In this document: piece after piece, positions 37,438 to 45,400 of the stretch
Position numbering within the stretch: position 1 is the first letter of the stretch
Layout: every line of letters starts with the position of its first letter
Assembly: GCF_000378225.1 (NCBI RefSeq)
Contig: NZ_KB905141.1
Location: 357,143-421,142, forward strand
Direction: 5' to 3'
DNA length: 64,000 nt
Source of the DNA: Methylophilus methylotrophus DSM 46235 = ATCC 53528
Lineage (GTDB): Bacteria > Pseudomonadota > Gammaproteobacteria > Burkholderiales > Methylophilaceae
Notes under the pieces: model-generated
Told to the model about the DNA's origin: nothing
Database searches by the model: none
What the model saw: the letters and a program-made list of their open reading frames with translations, nothing else
Program-made: the position numbers and the translations under genes

Positions 37438-38176
37438 GCAGCGTTTGCTGATTGTAGACGATGAGCCATTGGCCAGGCAGCGTTTGCGTGACCTGGTGGG
37501 CGATGTGGCTGGCTATGAGGTCATTGGCGAAGCTGCCAATGGTTTGGAGGCGATCAATCTGTTGCAAAATCAGCCAGTGGATATTGTGCTGGTGGATATC
37601 CGTATGCCAGTGATGGATGGTATAGAGCTGGCGCAACATCTGCGCGGTCTGGAGACACCTCCAAACCTGATTTTTACCACCGCTTACGATCATCATGCCT
37701 TGCAAGCTTTTGAACTCAATGCGATTGATTATTTGCTTAAGCCGATACGTAGTGAAAGGCTGGCAGCTGCCTTGGCCAAGGCACGACCTTTGCAAACGGA
37801 GCAATCGCAGGCCTTGCAACCTTTGCAGCAGACACATGCTCATTTGAGCATACAGGGGCGTGGCAGGATATTACTGGTGCCACTCGAGGACGTCCTGTAT
37901 TTTCGTGCCGAGCTGAAATATGTGACGGTGCGTACGCGTGACAAAAGCTATTTGTTGGAAACCTCACTCAACCAGCTTGAACAAACCTATGCCACGCAGT
38001 TTGTGCGCATACACCGCAATGCGCTGGTGGCGCGTGCCGCGATCAACGGATTTGAAAAGCAAAGGATTGCGGAAGGCGAGGATGCAGGTGATGCGGTGTG
38101 GGTGGTATTGATTAAGGGTATCCCGGAGACGCTGGCGGTGAGCCGCCGTCATCAGCATATGATTAAGGCCACCTAG
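37430..38176 (+). CDS. algR: LytTR-type response regulator (AlgR-like)
   Basis: 248-residue regulator with an N-terminal receiver (LLIVDDEPLARQRLRDLV, phospho-acceptor Asp in IVLVDIRMPVMDGIELA, TTAYDHHALQAFELNAIDYLLKP) and a C-terminal LytTR DNA-binding domain (LEDVLYFRAELKYVTVRT, LETSLNQLEQTYATQFVRIHRNALV). Pairs with the overlapping AlgZ-like kinase. In Pseudomonas AlgR controls alginate and type IV pili; its targets here are unknown. A terminator overlaps the stop codon. Confidence 0.9.
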   Translation: MAKQRLLIVDDEPLARQRLRDLVGDVAGYEVIGEAANGLEAINLLQNQPVDIVLVDIRMPVMDGIELAQHLRGLETPPNLIFTTAYDHHALQAFELNAIDYLLKPIRSERLAAALAKARPLQTEQSQALQPLQQTHAHLSIQGRGRILLVPLEDVLYFRAELKYVTVRTRDKSYLLETSLNQLEQTYATQFVRIHRNALVARAAINGFEKQRIAEGEDAGDAVWVVLIKGIPETLAVSRRHQHMIKAT

Positions 38177-38190
38177 GTGGCCTTTTTTAC
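38165..38190 (+). terminator. Terminator of the algZ-algR pair
   Basis: Perfect 20-bp palindrome AAGGCCACC-TA-GGTGGCCTT followed by TTTTT. The algR stop codon (TAG) lies in the loop and right arm of the hairpin. Confidence 0.88.
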
Positions 38191-38193
38191 TAT

Positions 38194-38862
38194 TTACTTT
38201 TTCTTCTGCGCCTGTTCAATCACCTTGGCTGCCCAGTCGCGGCCCCCGAGTCCAAAAGCAATCGCTAGCGCCAGGAACACGGCACCAAACACAATCACAA
38301 ACAGGGAGTGGATCAGCTGCATGCCTATACCCAGTTGTTCCAGCGCGATGAAAATCGCCAATATCTGGATACAGTATTCGGCAGAAGTACTGATGATCAA
38401 TGCCTGTTCAAACTTGATGCTATGTAGCCAGGCAAACACCAGACGGTTGATAAAGCGGGCAAACAGCGTACCAAAAATCACCACCAGAATAGCCACAATA
38501 ATGTGCGGCAGGTAGCTGGCCAGTTCTTTCAAAAGTGCTGCGACTTCGTTGAGGCCCAGGGAATTGGCGCAAGTGATGACGAACAGTAAAATCACCAGCC
38601 AATAGAGTACTTCACTGATAATGCCGCTCAGTGTCACTTTGTAATTGGCGCTACGCATAAACGCTTCGAGGCCGGAGCTTTTCGCAAAAGTATCAAAGTG
38701 CGTCAGTTCAAGAATACGCTTCACGCCTAGCCTGACAGCTTTGGCCACCAGCCAGCCAAAAAACAGGATGACGATGGCAGCAAGCAATTTGGGTACAAAA
38801 TGGACTAACTCGACCCAGAATTGATTCAGTGAAGAAAGGAAAATGTCGATTTGGTATTGCAT
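38194..38862 (-). CDS. Small MscS-like membrane protein (conserved TM-helix repeats)
   Basis: 222-residue integral membrane protein with about four or five hydrophobic helices, of the MscS-related 'conserved TM helix' group: FVPKLLAAIVILFFGWLVAK, and later LPHIIVAILVVIFGTLFAR followed by FGLGGRDWAAKVIEQ, a pore-helix-like glycine-rich motif. The beta-barrel cytoplasmic domain of true MscS is missing, so channel function is not certain. The ATG at 38862 has a perfect GGAGG 8 bp upstream and is chosen over ATGs at 38886 and 38877. Confidence 0.8.
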   Translation of the reverse strand: MQYQIDIFLSSLNQFWVELVHFVPKLLAAIVILFFGWLVAKAVRLGVKRILELTHFDTFAKSSGLEAFMRSANYKVTLSGIISEVLYWLVILLFVITCANSLGLNEVAALLKELASYLPHIIVAILVVIFGTLFARFINRLVFAWLHSIKFEQALIISTSAEYCIQILAIFIALEQLGIGMQLIHSLFVIVFGAVFLALAIAFGLGGRDWAAKVIEQAQKKK

Positions 38863-39069
38863 GGATAGTTCCTCCATTTTTATCATTAAACAATGACTTT
38901 TCTAGTCACTTCTGGATTGCTGTTTTTTGCCAGCATAACTCAAGATGACTCTTTTGGGGAGCAAAAGGTTCACCTTGGCAATGATTGTGGCGTGGCCATG
39001 TAACAGGCGCAGAAGTGGGGCGATGCCGTGTTAAAATGCTGTGCTAAATTCGTCAAAGGTAAGACCGTT

Positions 39070-40014
39070 GTGAGTAAATTTAACCCTCCAGCCAAGCTAG
39101 TGATTGCCTCGCGTGAGAGTGCGCTGGCCATGTGGCAGGCCAGGCATATCCAGGCCAGATTACAAACCTTATATCCACAATGTGACGTCAGTATTTTGGG
39201 CATGACAACGACCGGTGACCAGATTCTGGATTCGCCATTGTCACGCATTGGCGGCAAAGGCCTGTTTGTCAAGGAGTTGGAAAATGCGCTGGCAGATGGC
39301 CGTGCCGATTTGGCCGTGCACAGTATGAAAGATGTGCCCATGCATTTGCCGCAAGGGTTCACGCTGGCAGCGACGGGGGAGCGTGAAGACCCACGCGATG
39401 CATTCGTCTCCAATACCTACAGCAGTCTGCAAGAATTGCCTGAGGGCAGCATTGTGGGGACGTCCAGCTTGCGCCGCCAAAGCCAGATCCAGGCACGTTT
39501 TCCGCATTTAAAAATCGAATCCTTGCGCGGCAACGTGCAGACACGCTTACGCAAGCTCGAAGAGGGCCAATACGCGGCCATTATCCTGGCGGCGGCGGGG
39601 CTGATCCGTCTGGAGTTAGGTGACCGCATCAAGGGGTTTATCGACCCGGCAGACAGTATTCCTGCGGTAGGGCAGGGCGCACTGGGCATCGAAATCAATG
39701 CCAACCGCAAAGACCTGATAGATGTATTGGCACCGTTAAATCATGTGGACACCCAGTTGTGCGTGGAAGCTGAACGAGGCTTCAGCCGCGCGCTGGCGGG
39801 CAGTTGTACCGTCCCACTGGGTGCTTATGCCACCAAGCAGGGCGACAACATCACCATGCAAGGGTTTGTCGCCAGCGTGGATGGCAAGCAGATGCTCAAG
39901 GAAACCGTGACTGGCAACGCGGTTGAGGCGGAAAAACTGGGCCAGCAATTGGCGCAGCAGCTTATCTCACGTGGAGCGGATAAGATTTTGGCTGAGCTGG
40001 ACGGCGTGAAATGA
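39070..40014 (+). CDS. hemC: Porphobilinogen deaminase (hydroxymethylbilane synthase)
   Basis: 314-residue enzyme that polymerises four porphobilinogens into hydroxymethylbilane. It begins [18 protein letters not shown] and has [23 protein letters not shown] and [10 protein letters not shown]; the dipyrromethane cofactor Cys lies in [15 protein letters not shown] at 39070 gives the family length (E. coli 313); a GTG at 39028 would add 14 residues. The stop overlaps the hemD start (ATGA). Confidence 0.96.
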   Translation: MSKFNPPAKLVIASRESALAMWQARHIQARLQTLYPQCDVSILGMTTTGDQILDSPLSRIGGKGLFVKELENALADGRADLAVHSMKDVPMHLPQGFTLAATGEREDPRDAFVSNTYSSLQELPEGSIVGTSSLRRQSQIQARFPHLKIESLRGNVQTRLRKLEEGQYAAIILAAAGLIRLELGDRIKGFIDPADSIPAVGQGALGIEINANRKDLIDVLAPLNHVDTQLCVEAERGFSRALAGSCTVPLGAYATKQGDNITMQGFVASVDGKQMLKETVTGNAVEAEKLGQQLAQQLISRGADKILAELDGVK

Positions 40015-40763
40015 CCTTGCCGTTGGCCGAACGCACTATTGCCGTCACGCGTCCTCCCGAGCAAGCGACCAAGTTAACAGCGGCTATCAAGGCTGCTGGC
40101 GGGTCTGTCATTTCGTTTCCACTGCTGGATATCAAAGGCCTGGAAAGCCTGAATGATTTTCATGCCGCGGTCACACCACTCAGTCAGTTTGACTGGGCAG
40201 TGTTTATCAGTAGCAATGCCGTACAGCATGGCATGCCTTTGCTTCAACAGGCGGGCATTCCAGCGCAATTAAAATTTGCAGCCATCGGCCCGACCACGGC
40301 GGCCAATCTGCAGGAGTTTGGTGTTGCAGAGATATTGACCCCCTTGGAGCGATTTGACAGCGAGGCTTTGCTGGCGCTGCCTGCGTTGCAGCAGATGCAA
40401 GGGCAGCGTGTGTTGATTGTGCGCGGGGTAGGCGGGCGCGAAGTGCTAGCTGAGACGTTGAAACAACGAGGTGCAGATGTCGTGTTTGGTGAATGTTACC
40501 GCCGCGTCAATCCGCAAAGCAGTGCACAAGTACTGGCGCAGGCTTATCATGAAGGCAAATTGCAGGGCATCGTCGTCACCAGCAGTGAGGCTTTGCGCTT
40601 TCTCCTAGACCTGGCTCAGGATGCTGCATGGCTGAAAGCCACCCCTTTATTTGTCAATCATGCCCGTATTGCCGAGCAGGCCAAAGCCGCAAAGCTGACG
40701 GTTTATTGCAGTGGTGTTGCTGGAGATACCGCCATGCTGGATTTATTAAAAAGTCATTTTTAG
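40011..40763 (+). CDS. hemD: Uroporphyrinogen-III synthase
   Basis: 250-residue two-domain enzyme that cyclises hydroxymethylbilane with inversion of ring D. Conservation in this family is low, but [66 protein letters not shown] and the final block are typical. Starts with an ATGA overlap on hemC, showing translational coupling. No hemX/hemY follows, in contrast to many gammaproteobacteria. Confidence 0.94.
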   Translation: MTLPLAERTIAVTRPPEQATKLTAAIKAAGGSVISFPLLDIKGLESLNDFHAAVTPLSQFDWAVFISSNAVQHGMPLLQQAGIPAQLKFAAIGPTTAANLQEFGVAEILTPLERFDSEALLALPALQQMQGQRVLIVRGVGGREVLAETLKQRGADVVFGECYRRVNPQSSAQVLAQAYHEGKLQGIVVTSSEALRFLLDLAQDAAWLKATPLFVNHARIAEQAKAAKLTVYCSGVAGDTAMLDLLKSHF

Positions 40764-40803
40764 GTTCCGAATCCCCAGACGCACAAGCTTTTCGCTTCAC
40801 CTA

Positions 40804-41460
40804 TCAAAGCGCTTTGCGTCTTAATGCCAGCAACCCCATGCCTAGCAACAGCATTGCACCAGTGTTTGTTTCTGGTACGGAGGAAACGCTGATTTGATTG
40901 CTGACAATGGTCAGTCCGGCAGTTGGGAAATTTCCAGTGCCGGCATTTGATAATACGCCATTGATATTCATCAAATTGATCTTGCCACTTTCAGCGATTC
41001 TATTAAACACACTACTGCTGGCATCGGGTGCGCTAAACTGGATATTACCGCCTGGATTCAGGCCGATATTAAAACTGTTCCAACGAATGTCTTGTGTAAC
41101 CAGTTGCGGACTAATCAGCAAAGGCCCGCCCGCATTGTTCTGGTTTTGCCTTGTTTGGATATTTACGGTGCTGGCCATTTGAAGGTTGCCACTTATTGCT
41201 GAAATCGAAATTTCAGGCGCATTCAGACTAAGATTCTCAAGAAACAAATCACCTTCTGCGCTTATGAAAATACTTGAGCCAGAGTCTATGAATCCACCGT
41301 TCAAGCTAAAGTTGCCGTCGCAGCTGAGAGAAGCGCCAGGAAGCGATGAGATAGACAGGCTGCCACTGCAACTGGTATTGGCCAGGTTGATCACTGTATT
41401 GGCATGCACAACCAACGGCATGGTTGCGATTAAGGAGATCAGTGTGGTGAGCCGTAACAT
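40804..41460 (-). CDS. PEP-CTERM sorting domain protein
   Basis: 218-residue secreted protein. It has a signal peptide (MLRLTTLISLIATMPLVVHA), a Ser/Asn-rich repetitive beta-type body (LSISSLPGASLSCDG, INLMNINGVLSNAGTG), and a C-terminal exosortase signal: VPETNTGAMLLLGMGLLALRRKAL, with VPET in place of the usual VPEP motif, followed by a hydrophobic helix and basic tail. It should be sorted to the cell surface by exosortase; no exosortase gene is in this window. Start ATG with GAGG upstream. The gene is convergent with hemD. Confidence 0.87.
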   Translation of the reverse strand: MLRLTTLISLIATMPLVVHANTVINLANTSCSGSLSISSLPGASLSCDGNFSLNGGFIDSGSSIFISAEGDLFLENLSLNAPEISISAISGNLQMASTVNIQTRQNQNNAGGPLLISPQLVTQDIRWNSFNIGLNPGGNIQFSAPDASSSVFNRIAESGKINLMNINGVLSNAGTGNFPTAGLTIVSNQISVSSVPETNTGAMLLLGMGLLALRRKAL

Positions 41461-41577
41461 TTTTATTTCCTCGTTTTTTTGAGTTTTTCACAGTGTAGCG
41501 TTCAGCGTTGCCTGCTGAATGATGGTTTAATGAAACGCGGATCAGGGATGGACTACTATTTAATGTTGATAAGGTGC

Positions 41578-41612
41578 TTGACAAATTAAACTAAATAACT
41601 AATTATTTAGTT
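41578..41612 (+). promoter_or_regulatory. Promoter and self-operator of the ArsR-type regulator gene
   Basis: Perfect -35 TTGACA (41578-41583). The -10 region, about 16-17 bp downstream (TAATTA or AATTAT), sits inside a perfect inverted repeat with arms AACTAAATAA (41589-41598) and TTATTTAGTT (41603-41612). The repeat ends 2 bp before the ATG at 41615, so the transcript would have almost no leader. The layout suggests repression by the ArsR-type product binding over the -10. Confidence 0.7.
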
Positions 41613-41614
41613 AT

Positions 41615-41920
41615 ATGAAAACAATCATTCAAATTCCAGAGCCCTGGAGTCAAATTTCCGAGTTGTTCGTCGCGCTAGGTGATGCGCACCGGCAACGGAT
41701 TCTGCTGTCTTTTGATAAGGACGAGCGGCTCACTATCCTGCAAATTGTTGAAGGTTCTCAGTTGAGCCGAACGGCGGTGACGCATCACTTAAAGGTGTTA
41801 GAGCGAGGCGGGGCCTTGCAAAGTGAAAAAATCGGCCGCGAAGTGTATTTTTGGGTGAATAAGCCATTCATGCAGCAGGCGCTACAAAATGTGATCAATT
41901 ATATTAAAGAAGACATATAA
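41615..41920 (+). CDS. ArsR family transcriptional regulator
   Basis: 101-residue winged-helix protein: LFVALGDAHRQRILLSF, LTILQIVEGSQLSRTAVTHHLKVLERGGALQSEKIGREVYFWV is the HTH plus wing. No Cys is present, so the metal sites of ArsR/SmtB (CxC) are missing; it must sense something else. It is followed 28 bp later by the Aas gene and overlaps no other gene. A palindromic operator covers its own -10, so autoregulation is likely. The operon structure suggests it governs lysophospholipid acylation, with a lipid-derived ligand as a plausible guess. Confidence 0.9.
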   Translation: MKTIIQIPEPWSQISELFVALGDAHRQRILLSFDKDERLTILQIVEGSQLSRTAVTHHLKVLERGGALQSEKIGREVYFWVNKPFMQQALQNVINYIKEDI

Positions 41921-41948
41921 AAAAGAGAGTTGAGACGGAGAGGAAACA

Positions 41949-44081
41949 ATGCTGGTAAGTATATTAAGAGGATTATGCCGTTTACTGTTTCGCGTGCGTG
42001 TCACCGGGCTGGAGAATGTCCCTGCTGAAGACCGGTTGCTGATTATCGCCAATCACGAGTCATTGCTGGACGGATTGTTGCTGGGCCTGTTTCTGCCCAA
42101 GCGAGCCACTTTTGTGGTGCACAATGAGGTGCTGGAAAATTTCTTCTTCCGCTGGATTCTGAAATTGACCCCCCATTTAGGCGTGGATCCACGTAGCCCG
42201 TTGGCAATGAAAAAAGTCATCCAGCATCTGAATGCGGGTGAAAATGTCGTGATCTTCCCGGAAGGTCGCATTACATTAACGGGAGCCTTGATGAAGGTGT
42301 ATGACGGACCTGGTTTTGTGGCCGCCAAAACCAATGTCAGCATCTTGCCTGTTCGCGTGGAAGGCGCGGCGCAATCCTATTTTGGCAGGTTGTCTGAAGG
42401 CCATCCGCGCAAAGTGTTGCCGCATGTCACGTTGACCGTGATGCCCACGACGAAAATCAATATTGAAGAGCCAGCAGACAGACCACTCAGCGCCAAGCAA
42501 AAGCGCCGTCTGGCGGGTGAAGCCATGCGCAACATCATGCAGTACATGCTGTTTAAAACCCAGCAGGGGAAAACCCTGTTTGAAGCTTTTCTCGATAGCC
42601 GCAATAAATTTGGTGCAAGCAGCCCAATCATTGAGGATATGAACGAAGTTGAAGACACTTATCAGGAGGTTTTAAAACGAAGCCTGGCGCTCGGACGCAT
42701 TGCCTGCAAGGTCTCTCAAACTGGTGAAGCAGTTGGTGTATTAATGCCGAATGTCACCAATACACTGGCGTTGATTCTCGGGATGTCGGCGTTCAAACGC
42801 ATTCCAGCCATGCTGAATTACACGTCGGGTACCGCGGGTATGCAGAATGCCTGTATTGCCGCGAACATTCGTACCGTCATTACCTCTCGCAAGTTTCTTG
42901 AAACCGCCAAGCTGGAAGAAGTCGTCGCGCAGTTAAAAAACCTGAAGATCGTTTATCTGGAGGATTTGAGACAGCGGTTTGGCGTGGTGGATAAACTTTG
43001 GTTGATGGCTTATGCATTACGCTTTCCGCGGTTGGCCATGAAACCTGCCCAGCCTGAAGACACGTTGGTCATATTGTTCACCTCCGGATCAGAAGGAAAA
43101 CCTAAAGGGGTGGTGCACAGCCACAAAAGTATTTTATCAAATGTGCATCAGACCATCGCCATGCTGGACTTTACTCCAACTGACAAGCTGCTTATGTCCT
43201 TACCGCTGTTTCATGCGTTTGGCTACACCTGTTCCCTGCTCGCATTGCTGAATGGCGTGCATATCCTGCTGTTCCCTTCGCCATTGCAATACAAAGTGAT
43301 TCCGGAAGTGATCTATGACCGTGGTTGTACGATATTGATCTCCACCAGTACTTTCCTGGCCAGTTATGCCAGGTTTGCCCATCCGTATGATTTTTATAAG
43401 CTGCGCATGGTGGTGGCCGGTGCTGAAAAACTGAATGAAGAGGTGCGCAAGGTGTATCAAGAGAAATTTGGCATCCGTATCCTGGAAGGCTATGGCGCTA
43501 CCGAATGTGCCCCTGTGATTTCTGCCAATACACCGATGGCCAATAAAAACGGGACGGTGGGTCAGTTATTCCCTGGGATAGAGAGCAAACTGGAACCCGT
43601 ACCAGGCATTGACAATGGTGGCGTGTTGCATGTGAAAGGCGACAACATCATGCAAGGCTATTATTTATACGACCAGCCAGGCGTATTGGTGCCACCGGAG
43701 GGTGGCTGGTACAACACCGGTGACGTGGTCGAAATCGATGAGGAAGGCTTTATTCATATTAAAGGCCGCGTAAAGCGTTTTGCCAAAGTGGCGGGTGAAA
43801 TGGTGTCGTTAGAAACTGTTGAGAAAATTGCCAATACTGCGGCGCCAGACCATCAACATGCGGCGACAACACAAACTGATGCCAACCGTGGTGAAAACAT
43901 CGTGTTGTTTACAACAGATTCAAAACTGAAACGGGATGATTTACAGGTGGTTGCCAAGAATTTTGGTGCGCCAGAAATTGCAATTGCCAGAAAATTGGTT
44001 CATGTGGAAGCAATACCATTATTGGGGACTGGCAAAACCGATTATGTCACCTTGAAGCAAATGGCGGAAAAAGCAGCATGA
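41949..44081 (+). CDS. aas: Acyl-[ACP] synthetase / 2-acylglycerophosphoethanolamine acyltransferase (Aas)
   Basis: 710-residue fusion, close to the 719 of E. coli Aas. The N-terminal PlsC-type acyltransferase has the HX4D motif NHESLLDG (His36, Asp41) and FPEGRITLTG. The C-terminal AMP-forming synthetase has FTSGSEGKPKGVVHSHKS near residue 377, GYGATECAPVIS and the catalytic Lys in GTGKTDYV. It activates free fatty acid on ACP and reacylates lysophosphatidylethanolamine on the inner membrane. ATG with GAGAGG upstream; the stop overlaps the LplT start by 4 bp. Confidence 0.94.
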   Translation: MLVSILRGLCRLLFRVRVTGLENVPAEDRLLIIANHESLLDGLLLGLFLPKRATFVVHNEVLENFFFRWILKLTPHLGVDPRSPLAMKKVIQHLNAGENVVIFPEGRITLTGALMKVYDGPGFVAAKTNVSILPVRVEGAAQSYFGRLSEGHPRKVLPHVTLTVMPTTKINIEEPADRPLSAKQKRRLAGEAMRNIMQYMLFKTQQGKTLFEAFLDSRNKFGASSPIIEDMNEVEDTYQEVLKRSLALGRIACKVSQTGEAVGVLMPNVTNTLALILGMSAFKRIPAMLNYTSGTAGMQNACIAANIRTVITSRKFLETAKLEEVVAQLKNLKIVYLEDLRQRFGVVDKLWLMAYALRFPRLAMKPAQPEDTLVILFTSGSEGKPKGVVHSHKSILSNVHQTIAMLDFTPTDKLLMSLPLFHAFGYTCSLLALLNGVHILLFPSPLQYKVIPEVIYDRGCTILISTSTFLASYARFAHPYDFYKLRMVVAGAEKLNEEVRKVYQEKFGIRILEGYGATECAPVISANTPMANKNGTVGQLFPGIESKLEPVPGIDNGGVLHVKGDNIMQGYYLYDQPGVLVPPEGGWYNTGDVVEIDEEGFIHIKGRVKRFAKVAGEMVSLETVEKIANTAAPDHQHAATTQTDANRGENIVLFTTDSKLKRDDLQVVAKNFGAPEIAIARKLVHVEAIPLLGTGKTDYVTLKQMAEKAA

Positions 44082-45400
44082 GCAATCCATTCAATCTTCT
44101 CCGTCAGCAAAGGTTTGCCCCTTTTTTCTGGACCCAAGGCTTGGGTGCTTTTAATGACAATGTGTTTAAAACCGCATTGATTACGCAGGTGGCTTTTAAT
44201 ACTGCCAGCCTGACGACGATGGACGGCACCACACTGGTCACCTTGCTGCCGGGCTTGTTTATTTTGCCATTCTTCATGTTTTCCGCCTCTGCCGGGCAGC
44301 TGGCAGATAAATACGAAAAATCTCAAATTATCCGCTTGGTCAAAATCCTGGAGATTTGCATCATGCTGTTCGCCAGTATTGGTTTTTTGAACCGCAGCCT
44401 GTTGATGCTGGCGCTCGCGCTATTTTTGATGGGATTACACTCCACTTTGTTTGGTCCGGTGAAATATTCTTATTTGCCGCAGCACTTACAACCCGGTGAA
44501 CTCACGGCAGGTAACGGCTTGGTGGAAATGGGCAGTTTTGTCGCTATTCTGCTGGGGCAGGTGCTGGGTGCATGGCTAGGCAGCCTGGAGCAGCATGCCT
44601 TGTTCACCAGCCTGAGCGTGTTATTGATTGCCATCTCAGGTTACCATTTGAGCCGGGGGATTCCGTTGTCTCCGGCACCTGTGCCGGAAATCAAGATTAA
44701 CTGGAACCCCATCACTGAAACGATCAAGAATGTACGCACGTTCTGGGCACAACAAACCTTGTGGGTAGCGATTGTAGCGATCTCATGGTTCTGGTTTTTT
44801 GGTGCGACATTGCTGGCACAATTCCCTAATCTAGCCAAACATGTCTTGCAAGGCAGCGAGCGTGACTTCATCACTTTGCTCTCGATTTTTTCAGTGGGCG
44901 TGGGCGTGGGTTCGGTCTGGTGTGAAAGGCTCTCCAAGGGCAAGCAGGAGCTGGGGCTGGTCATGCTGGGGGCATTGGGCATGTCAGTCTTCACTTGGGA
45001 TTTTGCCAGCGTTACCCAAAGTATCCAGCAACAGCTGCTTGCCAATCCAGCACTGACTTTGCATACACTCGCTGGATTGGACTATTGGCATATGCTGCTG
45101 GATGTGGCGTTACTGGGGATCAGTGGAGGCCTTTATATTGTGCCCCTATATGTATTGCTGCAAAGCCGCGCTGAAACAGGTTATCAATCACGTGTGATTG
45201 CCGCCAACAACATTATGAATGCCTTGTTTATGGTGCTTTCTGCTGGTTTCTCGGTGATGTTATTTGGTATTGGCGTCACTATCCCGCAATTATTTGCCAT
45301 TACTGCAGCGGCGAATGTGCTGGTGGCGATATACCTATGCTTACGCCAGCCCGAATATTGGTACAGCGTGCGTGATTATCTGATGGGTTTTAGAGGCTAA
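44078..45400 (+). CDS. lplT: Lysophospholipid transporter LplT (MFS)
   Basis: 440-residue 12-helix major-facilitator protein. The N-terminus PFFWTQGLGAFNDNVFKTALI is the LplT signature, with helices throughout (for example LVTLLPGLFILPFFMFSASAG). It flips lysophosphatidylethanolamine across the inner membrane for reacylation by Aas, whose gene overlaps it by 4 bp. In E. coli the order is lplT-aas; here it is aas-lplT. Confidence 0.92.
   Translation: MSNPFNLLRQQRFAPFFWTQGLGAFNDNVFKTALITQVAFNTASLTTMDGTTLVTLLPGLFILPFFMFSASAGQLADKYEKSQIIRLVKILEICIMLFASIGFLNRSLLMLALALFLMGLHSTLFGPVKYSYLPQHLQPGELTAGNGLVEMGSFVAILLGQVLGAWLGSLEQHALFTSLSVLLIAISGYHLSRGIPLSPAPVPEIKINWNPITETIKNVRTFWAQQTLWVAIVAISWFWFFGATLLAQFPNLAKHVLQGSERDFITLLSIFSVGVGVGSVWCERLSKGKQELGLVMLGALGMSVFTWDFASVTQSIQQQLLANPALTLHTLAGLDYWHMLLDVALLGISGGLYIVPLYVLLQSRAETGYQSRVIAANNIMNALFMVLSAGFSVMLFGIGVTIPQLFAITAAANVLVAIYLCLRQPEYWYSVRDYLMGFRG

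Noticed and set aside
41461-41530. A possible sigma-54 promoter ahead of the PEP-CTERM gene
   Set aside because: The best GG...GC pair on the minus strand is 11 bp apart rather than the required 10, and flanking bases match poorly.
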